A stretch of DNA of 64,000 nt from UBA8079 sp049601915 (GTDB lineage Bacteria > Pseudomonadota > Alphaproteobacteria > UBA6615). The position numbers were made by a program, and so were the translations under genes. The number at the start of each line of letters is the position of its first letter. Positions within the stretch are counted from its first letter, which is position 1. Positions 8,217 through 17,080 of this stretch are shown in pieces. The stretch is taken from assembly GCA_049601915.1 (NCBI GenBank), contig JBMYRB010000002.1, forward strand, positions 434,001-498,000, read 5' to 3'. The notes below the pieces were generated by a model. The model ran no database searches and was not told where the DNA came from. It was given only the letters and a program-made list of their open reading frames with translations.

Positions 8217-8327
8217 ATTCGGGATAAGTCCGGACAACATCTGCTTCCCTCGGTCTCACAAATCCGTTACACAAAAAGAAAAAAATTATCCGTTTCGTAA
8301 CTGACGTGAACAAGGGAGAGAAATTCG

Positions 8328-9443
8328 ATGAATTTCCAACGCAAATCCATGTGGGCGGGTGCCGTTTCGGCGATCGCTCTTCTGGCGGCCAGTTCGGTCG
8401 CGCAGGCTGACGGCCACCTCAACGCCACCGAGAAGGCGTTGATCGCCGGTGCGAAGGCCGAGGGTGCTGTCACCATCATCAATCCGCTGTTCAGCGACCG
8501 CACAGCACAGCGCATGGGCGCGGCGTTCAAGAAACGCTACGGCCTTGGCGATGATTTCAAGTTCGCGAGCCTGCGTAAGGGCACGGGCGCCACGGTGGCC
8601 CAGGTCCGTCAGGAGATCCAGGCGGGTAAGTTCACTGTAGACATGATCCTGGTGTCCGCGCCGGGCTTCTTCGACCAGGCCGCCAAGCGCGGCGCGTTCG
8701 CCGAGCTCGATTCCGGCTACTGGAGCGACTTCTCCAAGACCATGGAGTCCGCGGGCCAGTATTCGAACTATCCGCTTGTGGTCACACCCCTGGCCTACAC
8801 CTTCCAGCCGGTCTGGAACGCATCCTGCCCGGGCATGGAGAACTTCAACGTCACCTCCTACAAGGACGCCATCAAGGCGAGCCTGAAGGGCAAGACGATC
8901 TCGTCGGACATCACCAAGTCTTTCACCTATTCCAACACCGTTGTGGCGCTGGGACAGGCAGGCGCGGTCGATTTCGACCAGTTCTGGCCGGATCTTAAGA
9001 AGACCGATCCGATCGTCGAGTTCCGGACGGAGCCGAAGATGCAGATGGTCATTTCGTGCCAGCGTCCGTTCGATATGTGGAACCTTTCGGGCCGCGTCTA
9101 TCAGAACGTGCTGAAGGCACCGGACCTGAAGAGCAAGATCAAGATTGGTTCCTTTTCGGAAGGCCAGGTTCTTCTGGGCAACCAGATGGCCGTGCTGAAG
9201 GGCGCACCGAACCCGAACGCCGGCAAGCTGCTGGCCGAGTTCCTGCTCTCGAAGGAAGGCTCCGACATCTTCGTCGAGGGTGAGGCGATCTACTCGCTGC
9301 GGGACGGCTACACGCCGCCGGCTGCGACCGCACCGTACCTCCTTGATCTGAGCAAGGCCAAGCTGATCGGTATGAAAGACTGGGTCGGCGCACAGGGCGA
9401 ATTCAAGTCGGTTCGCGGCCTGTGGCAGAAGAACTTCCGCTAG
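8328..9443 (+). CDS. ABC transporter periplasmic substrate-binding protein (family 1, Fe3+/thiamine-like fold)
   Basis: 371 residues. The signal peptide (1-27) ends VAQADG. The mature part shows the family pattern of iron/putrescine-type binding proteins: AKAEGAVTIINPL, then VAQVRQEIQAGKFTVDMILVSA (~94-115), SNYPLVVTPLAYTFQPVWN and NPNAGKLLAEFLLSKEGSDIF (split over ~287-307). No clear ferric-ligand tyrosine pair is evident, so the ligand is open and may be an organic acid. GGGAGAG precedes the ATG. It is the first gene of the operon; an A-rich leader of about 110 bases precedes it and a long hairpin separates it from the permease gene. Confidence 0.88.
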   Translation: MNFQRKSMWAGAVSAIALLAASSVAQADGHLNATEKALIAGAKAEGAVTIINPLFSDRTAQRMGAAFKKRYGLGDDFKFASLRKGTGATVAQVRQEIQAGKFTVDMILVSAPGFFDQAAKRGAFAELDSGYWSDFSKTMESAGQYSNYPLVVTPLAYTFQPVWNASCPGMENFNVTSYKDAIKASLKGKTISSDITKSFTYSNTVVALGQAGAVDFDQFWPDLKKTDPIVEFRTEPKMQMVISCQRPFDMWNLSGRVYQNVLKAPDLKSKIKIGSFSEGQVLLGNQMAVLKGAPNPNAGKLLAEFLLSKEGSDIFVEGEAIYSLRDGYTPPAATAPYLLDLSKAKLIGMKDWVGAQGEFKSVRGLWQKNFR

Positions 9444-9460
9444 GCCGAACGGCCTGACGG

Positions 9461-9497
9461 GATCGCGGGGTTCGGATCAAAACCGAACCCCGCGATC
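9461..9497 (+). other. Intercistronic hairpin between binding-protein and permease genes
   Basis: Perfect 15-bp stem (9461-9475 with 9483-9497) and 7-base loop ATCAAAA, starting 17 bases after the binding-protein stop. No T-run follows, so it is more likely a 3' stabiliser or partial attenuator that raises binding-protein level over permease than a full terminator. Confidence 0.75.
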
Positions 9498-9583
9498 ACT
9501 CTTCCTGCAAAGTGCAGCTTTGATTCAGTCACGCGCCGATTTCGTCGCCTGACCTCTTCACGAATTGATCCGGTGGATTTGCC

Positions 9584-11335
9584 ATGACCACGGAAGCTCT
9601 CTCGCCAACCCGCGAGCGTTCTCGACTCAACAACCGCCTGCGCGCCATGGTGACGCAGGAGAACATCATCACCTTCGTTGTGGCGATTATCGTCGCCGGC
9701 GCCGTGATCGTGCCCCTGGCGGTGTTGTTCGTCTCCAGCTTCAAGGTTCTCGACCCGCTGGGTTGGGATACGACTTGGGGCTTCGGCAACTATGTCGAGA
9801 TGTTCACCGATCGGATCATCCCCAAGGCGTTCGTCAACACGCTGATCATTTCCTCGGGTTCGACCGTGCTGGCCACCTTTCTGGGTGTGTCTCTGGCCTG
9901 GATCAATGCCCGAACAAACTGCCCGGGCCGGGACTATCTCGAGCCTTATAATCTCATCCCGTTCTTCCTTTCGCCCTTCATTGGCGCGATCGCCTGGCAC
10001 AATCTGGGCGAGCCGCAGACCGGCTTGCTCAACAACTGGGTGCGGGAAATCTTCGGTGTCGATTGGGCGCTGATGAATATCGATAACATCTGGGGCGTTG
10101 TCTGGGTTACAGGCATCTTCTTCGCGCCGCTTGTGTATCTCTTTGTGGTCGGCTCGCTGCGGCGCATGGATCCCTCATTGGAAGACAGCGCACGGACGAC
10201 CGGTGCTGGCCTCGTTCGTACGACCATGACTGTTACCTTGCCGCTGGTTATGCCGGGCATTCTGTCGGGCGCGATCATCGTTTTCGTGACCAGCGCCGGC
10301 GAGTTCGGGGTGCCGTTCAAGCTTTCCGCGCCCTATGGCTGGGAAACCCTGACCACCCAGATCTTCTCGAAGGCGGTCGGCGATGACGCCAACCACTTCC
10401 TCGGTGCCGCCATGAGCATGGCGTTGGGCATCATCACCGTGTTCCTGATCTGGATTCAGCAGCGCTATATCGCGCCGCGCTCGTTCACGACCGTGACTGG
10501 CAAGGGCTTCCGCCCGAACGTACTGGACCTCGGTCCCTGGAAGTGGGTGGCCTTCGCCTACAACCTGATGTTCATCGCTGTTGCGGTGGTTCTGCCGATA
10601 GTCTGCCTGATAATTGTCAGCTTGCACCCGGTGTGGACCGGCAAGATCGTCTGGGCCGATATCACGACCATCAACTATGTGAAGACGCTCTTCTGGTGGC
10701 GTCCCGACGCGATCGCGGCGGCGACCAACGGCATCATCAATTCGCTAATTCTCGCCTTCGGTGGTGCATCGATCGCCATGGTGATGGCGCTGGTCATCTC
10801 CTACATGATCCACCGCACCAAGGGATTTGGCGTGCGCATGCTCGATTTCCTGTCGGTGGTGCCGATCGGTTTCCCGGGCATCGTGTTGGCGATGGGCGTG
10901 CTGGTGACCTACATCCAGACGCCGATCTACGCGACCTTGTGGATCCTGATGCTGGCCTACATCACCCGCTTCTTCCCCTACGGGCAGCGAAACATCTCGT
11001 CGATCATGCTGGCGATCTCCGAAGAGCTCGATCAGTCATCGCGGATGGCCGGTGCGTCCTGGTTTACCACCCTGCGGCGGATCACGATCCCGCTGCTTAA
11101 ACCGGGGCTGTTCGCGGGCTGGATATTGTTGTTCATCATCTTCCTGCGTGAGCTGTCGATCTCGATCATCCTGTTCACGACCGGGACGGAGACCCTTTCG
11201 GTCGGTGTTTATTACCTGACCAACTTCGAGAACGAGCCGCTGACGGCGGCCCTGTCGATGGCCCAGACGGTGCTGTTGCTGATAGCCATCTATGCCTTCC
11301 GCCGGTTCGCCGGTCGCGAAGCGCTGACGGCGTAG
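9584..11335 (+). CDS. ABC transporter permease, two fused membrane domains
   Basis: 583 residues with two copies of the binding-protein-dependent permease domain, as in FbpB/ThiP-type importers. The first half has EAA-loop-like LEDSARTTGAGLVRTTMTVTLP (split over ~199-220), the second SSRMAGASWFTTLRRITIPLLKPG (~485-508). About twelve hydrophobic segments alternate with short loops, and a hydrophilic linker (~295-320) joins the halves. One polypeptide therefore supplies both membrane subunits, and the two downstream ATPases supply the motor. Start ATG 9584 is about 140 bases after the binding-protein gene. The next gene begins 16 bases downstream with an AGGAA site. Confidence 0.9.
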   Translation: MTTEALSPTRERSRLNNRLRAMVTQENIITFVVAIIVAGAVIVPLAVLFVSSFKVLDPLGWDTTWGFGNYVEMFTDRIIPKAFVNTLIISSGSTVLATFLGVSLAWINARTNCPGRDYLEPYNLIPFFLSPFIGAIAWHNLGEPQTGLLNNWVREIFGVDWALMNIDNIWGVVWVTGIFFAPLVYLFVVGSLRRMDPSLEDSARTTGAGLVRTTMTVTLPLVMPGILSGAIIVFVTSAGEFGVPFKLSAPYGWETLTTQIFSKAVGDDANHFLGAAMSMALGIITVFLIWIQQRYIAPRSFTTVTGKGFRPNVLDLGPWKWVAFAYNLMFIAVAVVLPIVCLIIVSLHPVWTGKIVWADITTINYVKTLFWWRPDAIAAATNGIINSLILAFGGASIAMVMALVISYMIHRTKGFGVRMLDFLSVVPIGFPGIVLAMGVLVTYIQTPIYATLWILMLAYITRFFPYGQRNISSIMLAISEELDQSSRMAGASWFTTLRRITIPLLKPGLFAGWILLFIIFLRELSISIILFTTGTETLSVGVYYLTNFENEPLTAALSMAQTVLLLIAIYAFRRFAGREALTA

Positions 11336-11351
11336 GCGGGAGGAACAAGAC

Positions 11352-12455
11352 ATGACCAGCGAAAACGCCGACGCCTATCTGGAAGTCGACAACCTCGTAA
11401 AATACTTCGGTGATGATAAGGCCGTGGACGGAATCTCCTTCGGTATTCCGGAGGGTTCGTTCCTGACCCTGCTCGGCCCGTCGGGCTGCGGCAAGACCAC
11501 GACCCTGATGAGCATCGCCGGGCTGCATTCCATTGACGGTGGGCGCATCCGGGTGGGTGAGACGGTTTTTACGTCGCCCAAGGAAGGCCTGTTCCTGCCG
11601 CCGGAGAAGCGTGATATCGGCATGGTGTTTCAGAGCTATGCGATCTGGCCGCATATGACGGTGGCACAGAATGTCGCCTATCCCCTCGAAATCCGCGAGT
11701 GGCAACGCTCGGATATCGACGACCGGGTGGCCGAGGTGCTCAAACTTGTCGGGCTGACAGATTGGGCCGACAGCCTCGCGACCAATCTTTCGGGTGGCCA
11801 GCAGCAGCGCGCGTCTCTGGCCCGCGCGATCGTGTCGAACCCGAGCCTGCTCCTGTTCGATGAGCCCCTGTCGAACCTTGATCTCAAGCTGCGCGAGCAT
11901 ATGCGCGTCGAGCTCAAGCGCATTCAGAACGAAGTGGGCATTACCTCGATCTATGTGACCCATGACCAGTCCGAAGCACTGGTCATGAGTGACGAAATCA
12001 TCGTCATGAGCAAGGGCAAGATCGAACAGCGCGGCGGCCCGGTCGAGATCTATTCACGCCCCGTCAACGAGTATGTCAGTAACTTCATCGGCGTTGCCAA
12101 CCTGATGCAGGGCAAGGTCGTTGAAGTGAATGAACCCGGGATCGGCAAGGTTGAGGTCTCTCAAGACGGCCAGGCCGTGCAGTTGCCCTGCCGTCTCGGC
12201 CCCGGGATCGAGGCCGGCCAGGACGCCGTCCTGTCGGTCCGGCCCGAGAACGTCCATGCCGAACGCGAGGGCGGCGAGGGCACGCTGACGGGTGAGTGTA
12301 CCCATGCCATTTTCCTCGGCAGCTATGTAGATTGCCGGGTGAAATGGGGCGAGTTCGAATGGAAAGTCATCACCCATCCCCGTAACCATCCGCGTACCGG
12401 CGAGAAAGTGCATTTGCGCTTCGATGCCGAACACACTCTGGCGGTGCAGCCATGA
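11352..12455 (+). CDS. ABC transporter ATP-binding protein (first of pair)
   Basis: 367 residues. Walker A GPSGCGKTT (~39-47), Q-loop in GMVFQSYAIWPH, signature LSGGQQQRAS (~146-155), Walker B LLLFDEPLSNLD (~168-179), switch His in VTHDQSEA. A C-terminal TOBE-type beta domain (~280-365) is typical of the spermidine/iron/sugar importer class. Its stop overlaps the start of the second ATPase by four bases (ATGA), so translation is coupled. Having two different ATPases rather than one dimerising with itself suggests a heterodimeric motor for the fused permease. Confidence 0.92.
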   Translation: MTSENADAYLEVDNLVKYFGDDKAVDGISFGIPEGSFLTLLGPSGCGKTTTLMSIAGLHSIDGGRIRVGETVFTSPKEGLFLPPEKRDIGMVFQSYAIWPHMTVAQNVAYPLEIREWQRSDIDDRVAEVLKLVGLTDWADSLATNLSGGQQQRASLARAIVSNPSLLLFDEPLSNLDLKLREHMRVELKRIQNEVGITSIYVTHDQSEALVMSDEIIVMSKGKIEQRGGPVEIYSRPVNEYVSNFIGVANLMQGKVVEVNEPGIGKVEVSQDGQAVQLPCRLGPGIEAGQDAVLSVRPENVHAEREGGEGTLTGECTHAIFLGSYVDCRVKWGEFEWKVITHPRNHPRTGEKVHLRFDAEHTLAVQP

Positions 12456-13570
12456 CCACGAATACCGACATCAAAGTCTCGATCGAGCATCTCTACAAGA
12501 GTTACGGTCCGGAAACGGCCGTTAAGGACTTCAACCTGGACATCACCCAGGGCGAATTCGTGACGTTGCTCGGCCCGTCGGGTTGCGGCAAGACCACGAC
12601 CCTGCGCTGTGTCGCCGGCCTGGAGCGGCCGGAAGAGGGCGAGATCCGGATCGGCAACGAGACCGTCGTGGCGCCGGCCAAGGACATCTACCTGTTCCCG
12701 GAGCACCGCAATATCGGCATGGTCTTCCAGAGCTATGCCGTGTGGCCGCACATGACCGTGTTCGACAATGTCGCCTACGGGCTGCGTGTGCGCCGCGCCT
12801 CGGGTTCGGAAATCAAGGCCCGGACCATGAAGGCGCTGGAACTTGTCGGCCTCGATCATCTGGCCGATCGCTTCGCCACCAAGCTGTCGGGTGGCCAGCG
12901 CCAGCGCGTGGCGCTCGCCCGTGCGATCGTCTACGAACCGGAAGTCATCCTGTTCGACGAACCTCTGTCGAACCTCGACGCTAAACTGCGTGAGCAGATG
13001 CGCGACGAGATCGTGCGCCTGCAGAAAGAAGTCGGGATCACCTCGATCTTCGTGACCCATGACCAGTCCGAAGCGCTGGTGATGAGCGACCGCGTTGTGG
13101 TGATGGATAAGGCCGTGATCCAGCAGATCGGCGATCCAGAGGATATCTATGCCAACCCGGTGAATTCCTTTGTCGCCAACTTCATTGGTGTGACCAGCCT
13201 GCTCGAGGGCAAGTTGACCGGGCGCAGCGGCGATGCGTGCGAGGTTGAGGTGCCGTCTTCGAATGGTGGTGCGCCCCTGAAACTGCGCGGTGCAGGTGCA
13301 ACTGGCGCGAATACCGGCGACCAAGTGTTCCTCAACCTGCGTCCCGAGGATGTCCAGCTGCATCTCGAAGCTCCCGATGCGTCAGATGGGAAGAACGTCA
13401 TCGAGGGCCAGGTCATCGATACCATCTATCTTGGCAGCTTCCTCGAAGGCCGGGTCCGCGCGAGTGGTCACGAGATCGGCATCCAGATCGACCACTATGA
13501 AAACCTGACCCCGGACCAGACGGTTTGGCTCACATTCCAGCCCGAACATGGTCTCTGCCTGACCGAATAG
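12452..13570 (+). CDS. ABC transporter ATP-binding protein (second of pair)
   Basis: 372 residues, clearly paralogous to the preceding gene. Walker A GPSGCGKTT (~41-49), Q-loop GMVFQSYAVWPH, signature LSGGQRQRVALARAI (~147-161), Walker B VILFDEPLSNLDAKLRE (~170-186), VTHDQSEALVMSD and a TOBE-type C terminus. The pair keeps all catalytic motifs in both copies, so both sites should hydrolyse ATP. The reductase gene follows after 11 bases, in the same operon. Confidence 0.92.
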   Translation: MTTNTDIKVSIEHLYKSYGPETAVKDFNLDITQGEFVTLLGPSGCGKTTTLRCVAGLERPEEGEIRIGNETVVAPAKDIYLFPEHRNIGMVFQSYAVWPHMTVFDNVAYGLRVRRASGSEIKARTMKALELVGLDHLADRFATKLSGGQRQRVALARAIVYEPEVILFDEPLSNLDAKLREQMRDEIVRLQKEVGITSIFVTHDQSEALVMSDRVVVMDKAVIQQIGDPEDIYANPVNSFVANFIGVTSLLEGKLTGRSGDACEVEVPSSNGGAPLKLRGAGATGANTGDQVFLNLRPEDVQLHLEAPDASDGKNVIEGQVIDTIYLGSFLEGRVRASGHEIGIQIDHYENLTPDQTVWLTFQPEHGLCLTE

Positions 13571-13581
13571 GGGTATTTACA

Positions 13582-14520
13582 ATGGGTCTGCGATTTCTCG
13601 TCCTGGGCGCCGGCGGGGTCGGCGGCTATTTCGGCGGGCGCCTGACCGAGGGTGGCGTCGACACGACCTTTCTGGTGCGCGCGCCACGCCGCGACCGACT
13701 GCTTGCCGGCGGTATCAAGATTCATTCCGATTTCTCTGACGACGCCGACGTGCTGACAGTCAAGGCGATCACGGCGGAGGCGATTGACGGCCCCTTCGAT
13801 GTCGTCCTGGTGACCTGCAAGGCCTACCAGCTCGACGATGCGATGGAGACGATCGCACCGGCGGTTGGTCCCGACACGGCCATTTTGCCGGTTCTGAACG
13901 GCATGAAGCAGATCGATTTGCTCGGCGCGCGCTTCGGTGCCGATCGGGTACTCGGCGGGACGACCTATATCGGCGCGCGTCTCGACGCGGAAACCGGTGA
14001 TATCGTCCATTTCGGTGATTTTCATCGCATCGCTTTTGGTGAAATAGCCGGCGGCACGTCGACCCGGGTCGAGGCCATCGCGGCGCTTAATGATGCGGTC
14101 AAATTCGACTTCGATATGTCCGAAGATATCTCCCAGGTGCTGTGGGACAAGTTCGCCATGCTGTGTGCCATGTCCTCGGTCAACACCCTGACCCGGGGGA
14201 CCGTGGGCGAAATTCTCGACACCCCGTCGGGCCATGAGTTCCTCACGGCCGCGCTTTCCGAATGCCGCGATACTGCCGACGCGCTGGGGCACACGGTGAG
14301 CGACAAGACCATCGCGCTTTACGAGAAGATGTTTTCGACCCAGGGGTCGAAGTTCGCTTCCTCGATGCTGCGCGATGTGCTGGCGGGCAACCGCACCGAG
14401 GGCGGTCACATTATTGGCGATATGGTTGACCGGGCCCAAGCGGCCGGGCTGCACACGCCGATCATTCTCGCCGCGCGTGCAGGGCTCGCGGTCCATGAGA
14501 AGAAAGTCGCCGCCGACTAG
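13582..14520 (+). CDS. 2-dehydropantoate 2-reductase family (ketopantoate reductase-like) protein
   Basis: 312 residues from ATG 13582. The NADP-binding glycine motif is LGAGGVGGYFGGRL (~6-19). The ApbA/PanE C-terminal helical domain starts near KFDFDMSEDISQVLWDKFAML, with the conserved Lys of WDKF, and later HEFLTAALSECR. PanE reduces ketopantoate for pantothenate, but location in an importer operon with cupin and SDR genes points to catabolic reduction of a 2-oxo acid. The exact substrate is not readable. Upstream in-frame codons overlap the ATPase gene and are rejected. Confidence 0.83.
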   Translation: MGLRFLVLGAGGVGGYFGGRLTEGGVDTTFLVRAPRRDRLLAGGIKIHSDFSDDADVLTVKAITAEAIDGPFDVVLVTCKAYQLDDAMETIAPAVGPDTAILPVLNGMKQIDLLGARFGADRVLGGTTYIGARLDAETGDIVHFGDFHRIAFGEIAGGTSTRVEAIAALNDAVKFDFDMSEDISQVLWDKFAMLCAMSSVNTLTRGTVGEILDTPSGHEFLTAALSECRDTADALGHTVSDKTIALYEKMFSTQGSKFASSMLRDVLAGNRTEGGHIIGDMVDRAQAAGLHTPIILAARAGLAVHEKKVAAD

Positions 14521-14547
14521 ACACCGCCCGGAATTCAGGAGACGCCG

Positions 14548-15087
14548 ATGTATATCAACAATCTCTCAGTCACAGAAATGGAAGCCTTCGTGGCCCGCTT
14601 TTCCGATCTGACGGGCTCCGATGAAGCCTTTGTCGACAGCCGCCTTCCGGGCCACAAACGCTTCAAGATCAATCTCGTCGGCATGGGTGTGGTCGAGGCG
14701 ACCGACAAGCCCGAACTCCGCCCGAACATCCCGTTGCCGGCCAAGGGCTTCAATCTCGGCATGATCCAGGCCGAGACCGGCAACGGTGCGGCACTACATT
14801 CCCACGAGACCGAAGAGGTTTTCATGCCCCTGATCGGGCCGTGGGAAGTGTATTGGGCGACGGAAGAGGGTGACCGGTCGATCACGTTGCAGCCCTTCGA
14901 TTCGATCAGCGTGCCCATGGGCGTCTATCGCGGTTTTCGCCATGTGGGCGAGGGCACGGGTACGCTGCTGACGATCATCGGCGGCCCGGACGCCGGGCGG
15001 GTCGAGTGGCATCCCACCATCATAGATGCCGCGTCGGAAACGGGCTTGGCCCGCGACGAAGCTGGCGGTTTGAAGGTCACGGCATGA
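14548..15087 (+). CDS. Cupin-domain protein
   Basis: 179 residues; GGAGACG precedes the ATG. A single cupin barrel spans about 60-150: GNGAALHSHETEEVFMPLIG carries metal-ligand His, His and Glu (~88-95), and VPMGVYRGFRHVGEG carries a later His. The N-terminal 50 residues (NLSVTEMEAFVARF) and the RLPGHKRFKINLVG segment are not diagnostic. It is probably a metal-binding enzyme or isomerase acting on the substrate of the importer operon. The SDR gene overlaps its stop by four bases (ATGA), so the two are co-translated. Confidence 0.78.
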   Translation: MYINNLSVTEMEAFVARFSDLTGSDEAFVDSRLPGHKRFKINLVGMGVVEATDKPELRPNIPLPAKGFNLGMIQAETGNGAALHSHETEEVFMPLIGPWEVYWATEEGDRSITLQPFDSISVPMGVYRGFRHVGEGTGTLLTIIGGPDAGRVEWHPTIIDAASETGLARDEAGGLKVTA

Positions 15088-15821
15088 GCAAGGCGCTTGT
15101 TACGGGTGCGTCCACCGGCCTGGGCTTAGAAACAGCGCTCACCCTGGCCCGTGCGGGCTATGATGTGGCTTTGGCGGACCGCGAGATCGGGCTCCTCGAC
15201 GAGGTGATGGGGCACCCGGATCTGGCCGATGTGACGGCCATGGCGGTGGAACTGGAGCTGATGTCTGAGACGAGCATCCGAGACGGGATGGCGGCGGCGA
15301 TCGAGGGCCTCGGCGGGCTCGATACGCTGGTCAACAACGCCGGCCGCACGCTGCTCCAGAAGGTGGTGGACGTCACCTGGGAGGAGTGGGATTCGGTCAT
15401 CGGCATCAATCTCAAGGGCGCCTATTTCGCCGCGGCGCGCCTGGCCGAACATTGTATCGCCGAGGGAAAGCCGGGCTCCGTGACCAATATCGCCTCCACC
15501 CATGGCCTGACGGGTCTGGCCGGGCGCTCGGTCTACGGCATCTCCAAGGGGGGTCTGATCCAGATGGCGCGCATGCTGGCCATCGAGTGGGCCGATGCGG
15601 GCATCCGCGTGAACGCCGTGGCGCCGGGGACCGTGCTGACGGAATCCCGCCAGAAGCTCCTCGAGGATGCGGAGCTGCGCGCGCGCATGCAGGCGCGCAT
15701 TCCCACCGGGAATTTTCCCGAGGCGCAGGAAATCGCGAATGCGGTCCTGTTTCTCGCGAGCGCCGGCCCGTCTCTGACCGGCCAGGTGATCGCGGTCGAT
15801 GGCGGTCTGACCGCCGAATAG
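15084..15821 (+). CDS. Short-chain dehydrogenase/reductase (SDR)
   Basis: 245 residues from ATG 15084. Classical SDR motifs: cofactor loop TGASTGLGLE (~7-16), NNAG at ~84-87, catalytic Ser in NIASTHGLTG, and YxxxK in VYGISKGG (~150-157). An Asp after beta-2 (ALADREIG) favours NAD(H) over NADP(H). The C terminus GQVIAVDGGLTAE is the usual ending. Likely last gene of the 8.3-15.8 kb operon; a dehydrogenase for a hydroxy acid or alcohol would pair with the ketopantoate-reductase-like gene. Confidence 0.88.
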   Translation: MSKALVTGASTGLGLETALTLARAGYDVALADREIGLLDEVMGHPDLADVTAMAVELELMSETSIRDGMAAAIEGLGGLDTLVNNAGRTLLQKVVDVTWEEWDSVIGINLKGAYFAAARLAEHCIAEGKPGSVTNIASTHGLTGLAGRSVYGISKGGLIQMARMLAIEWADAGIRVNAVAPGTVLTESRQKLLEDAELRARMQARIPTGNFPEAQEIANAVLFLASAGPSLTGQVIAVDGGLTAE

Positions 15822-15831
15822 CGCCTTCCGC

Positions 15832-16527
15832 CTATTCCTCGCCGAGAACGGCGACCGCGCGGATCGGGCTGCCGGTACCGCCGCGAATCTTCAGCGGGAA
15901 GCCGATAAACCGGAATCGCCCCTTCCCCACGACCTTGTCGAGGTTGGTAAGTCCTTCCATATGGGTGAAGCCCATATCGCGGCAGACCAGATGCACCTCG
16001 AAATTATCCTTGCCCGGGCGGCCGGGGCTCACGGCCTCGACGCCGAACATAACGATGCCCTTGGCACCCAGCCATTCGGCGGATTCTTTCGTCAGGCCCG
16101 GGAAATCCGTGAGGAACTCGGGCGTACCGAAGGTCCGGTCGTAATGCGCCATGTAGAGGAACACCGTATCGCGCGGCTGGATTTCCACGCCGGCGGCTTT
16201 CTCCGCGGCTTCGAGTTCTTCCACGGAAATCCGGCTCTTGAGCTCCTTGTGGGAGAGATCGAGGCAAACGGCCTCGGTGTAGAAATCCTCGAGCGGCATC
16301 TGATCGACGGAAAGTGCGTTCGGGTCGGCGTCGAAATGCACCGGCGCGTCGACATGGCTTCCCGTGTGCTCGCCGAAGGACATGAACTTGGACGCGATGG
16401 AGAATTTGACCCCCTCGGCTTCGCGAAAGGTGTCATGGGTGTTCCAGTCGGTGATGACCGCCGGCGGGTGGTTCGCTAGGGTCGGGCATTTGTGGAATAT
16501 CTCGCCGCTCAGATCGATCAGTTGCAT
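15832..16527 (-). CDS. Cyclase family protein (kynurenine formamidase/metal-dependent hydrolase fold)
   Basis: 231 residues. The cyclase family metal motif HxGSHxDxPxH is present as HTGSHVDAPVHFD (~54-66), with N-terminal MQLIDLSGEIFHKCP and C-terminal HMEGLTNLDKVVGKGRFRFIGFPLKI. Members are Mn/Zn-dependent amidohydrolases or isatin hydrolase-like enzymes; the substrate here is unknown. It converges with the SDR gene, 10 bases apart, and lies at the 3' end of the minus-strand aap cluster, 37 bases after the VOC gene. No U-rich terminator separates the two converging genes. Confidence 0.8.
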   Translation of the reverse strand: MQLIDLSGEIFHKCPTLANHPPAVITDWNTHDTFREAEGVKFSIASKFMSFGEHTGSHVDAPVHFDADPNALSVDQMPLEDFYTEAVCLDLSHKELKSRISVEELEAAEKAAGVEIQPRDTVFLYMAHYDRTFGTPEFLTDFPGLTKESAEWLGAKGIVMFGVEAVSPGRPGKDNFEVHLVCRDMGFTHMEGLTNLDKVVGKGRFRFIGFPLKIRGGTGSPIRAVAVLGEE

Positions 16528-16564
16528 TTTTTGTTCTCCCCCAGAAACCCCTTACAGGGTTCAA

Positions 16565-17008
16565 TCAGTTCTCATTTTCGTAGGTCTCGACGCCACCGAG
16601 GTCGGACAGATCTTCCTCACGGCCGCGCAGTTCGATGGTGTTGCGATCCGGGTCGCGCAGGAAGACGGACACATGTCCGCCGCGTCCGAATTTCACCGGC
16701 CCTTGCGTGATCTCGATATCGTTGTCGTTCAGAAGCCGGATGCTGTCGGCAATAGATTCCACACGGAACGCCACATGGGTGATCCCGGGATACTTCGTGT
16801 CCACGTCCATCAGGATGTTGTCACCACCATTGTCGTCATTGGCGTTGAAGACGAGGTTCAGCTCAACCTCGGAATCGTTCATGACCACGGCGACGGGATC
16901 ATTTCCCGCTTTCCCGATAACCTTGAATCCGAAAAGCGCATAGAACGCCAAGGCGCGGTCCAGGTTGGCAACGCGGATGCCGATATGATCTATGGTCTCG
17001 ATTTTCAT
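16565..17008 (-). CDS. VOC superfamily (glyoxalase/extradiol dioxygenase-like) protein
   Basis: 147 residues. Two beta-alpha-beta-beta-beta modules: IDHIGIRVANLDRALAFYALFGF (split over ~6-28) and ITHVAFRVESIADSIRLL (~76-93), ending RDPDRNTIELRG. Metal-ligand-like His near both module starts and Glu in TIELRG are kept. Such proteins include lactoylglutathione lyase and dioxygenase-type enzymes; the reaction is undetermined. Its place between the AEC transporter and the cyclase suggests a small catabolic set. Confidence 0.8.
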   Translation of the reverse strand: MKIETIDHIGIRVANLDRALAFYALFGFKVIGKAGNDPVAVVMNDSEVELNLVFNANDDNGGDNILMDVDTKYPGITHVAFRVESIADSIRLLNDNDIEITQGPVKFGRGGHVSVFLRDPDRNTIELRGREEDLSDLGGVETYENEN

Positions 17009-17080
17009 AGGTTTGTCTCTCCGGCGGTGGTGCGGTCCGAGTTTAGGGATCCGGCGCGCATTGGCAATGATTGGTCGGGA

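Noticed and set aside
12323..13363. 346-codon ORF antisense to the second ABC ATPase gene
   Set aside because: A His/Asp/Arg-rich shadow typical of reading a conserved ATPase gene backwards in high-GC DNA; no known domain.
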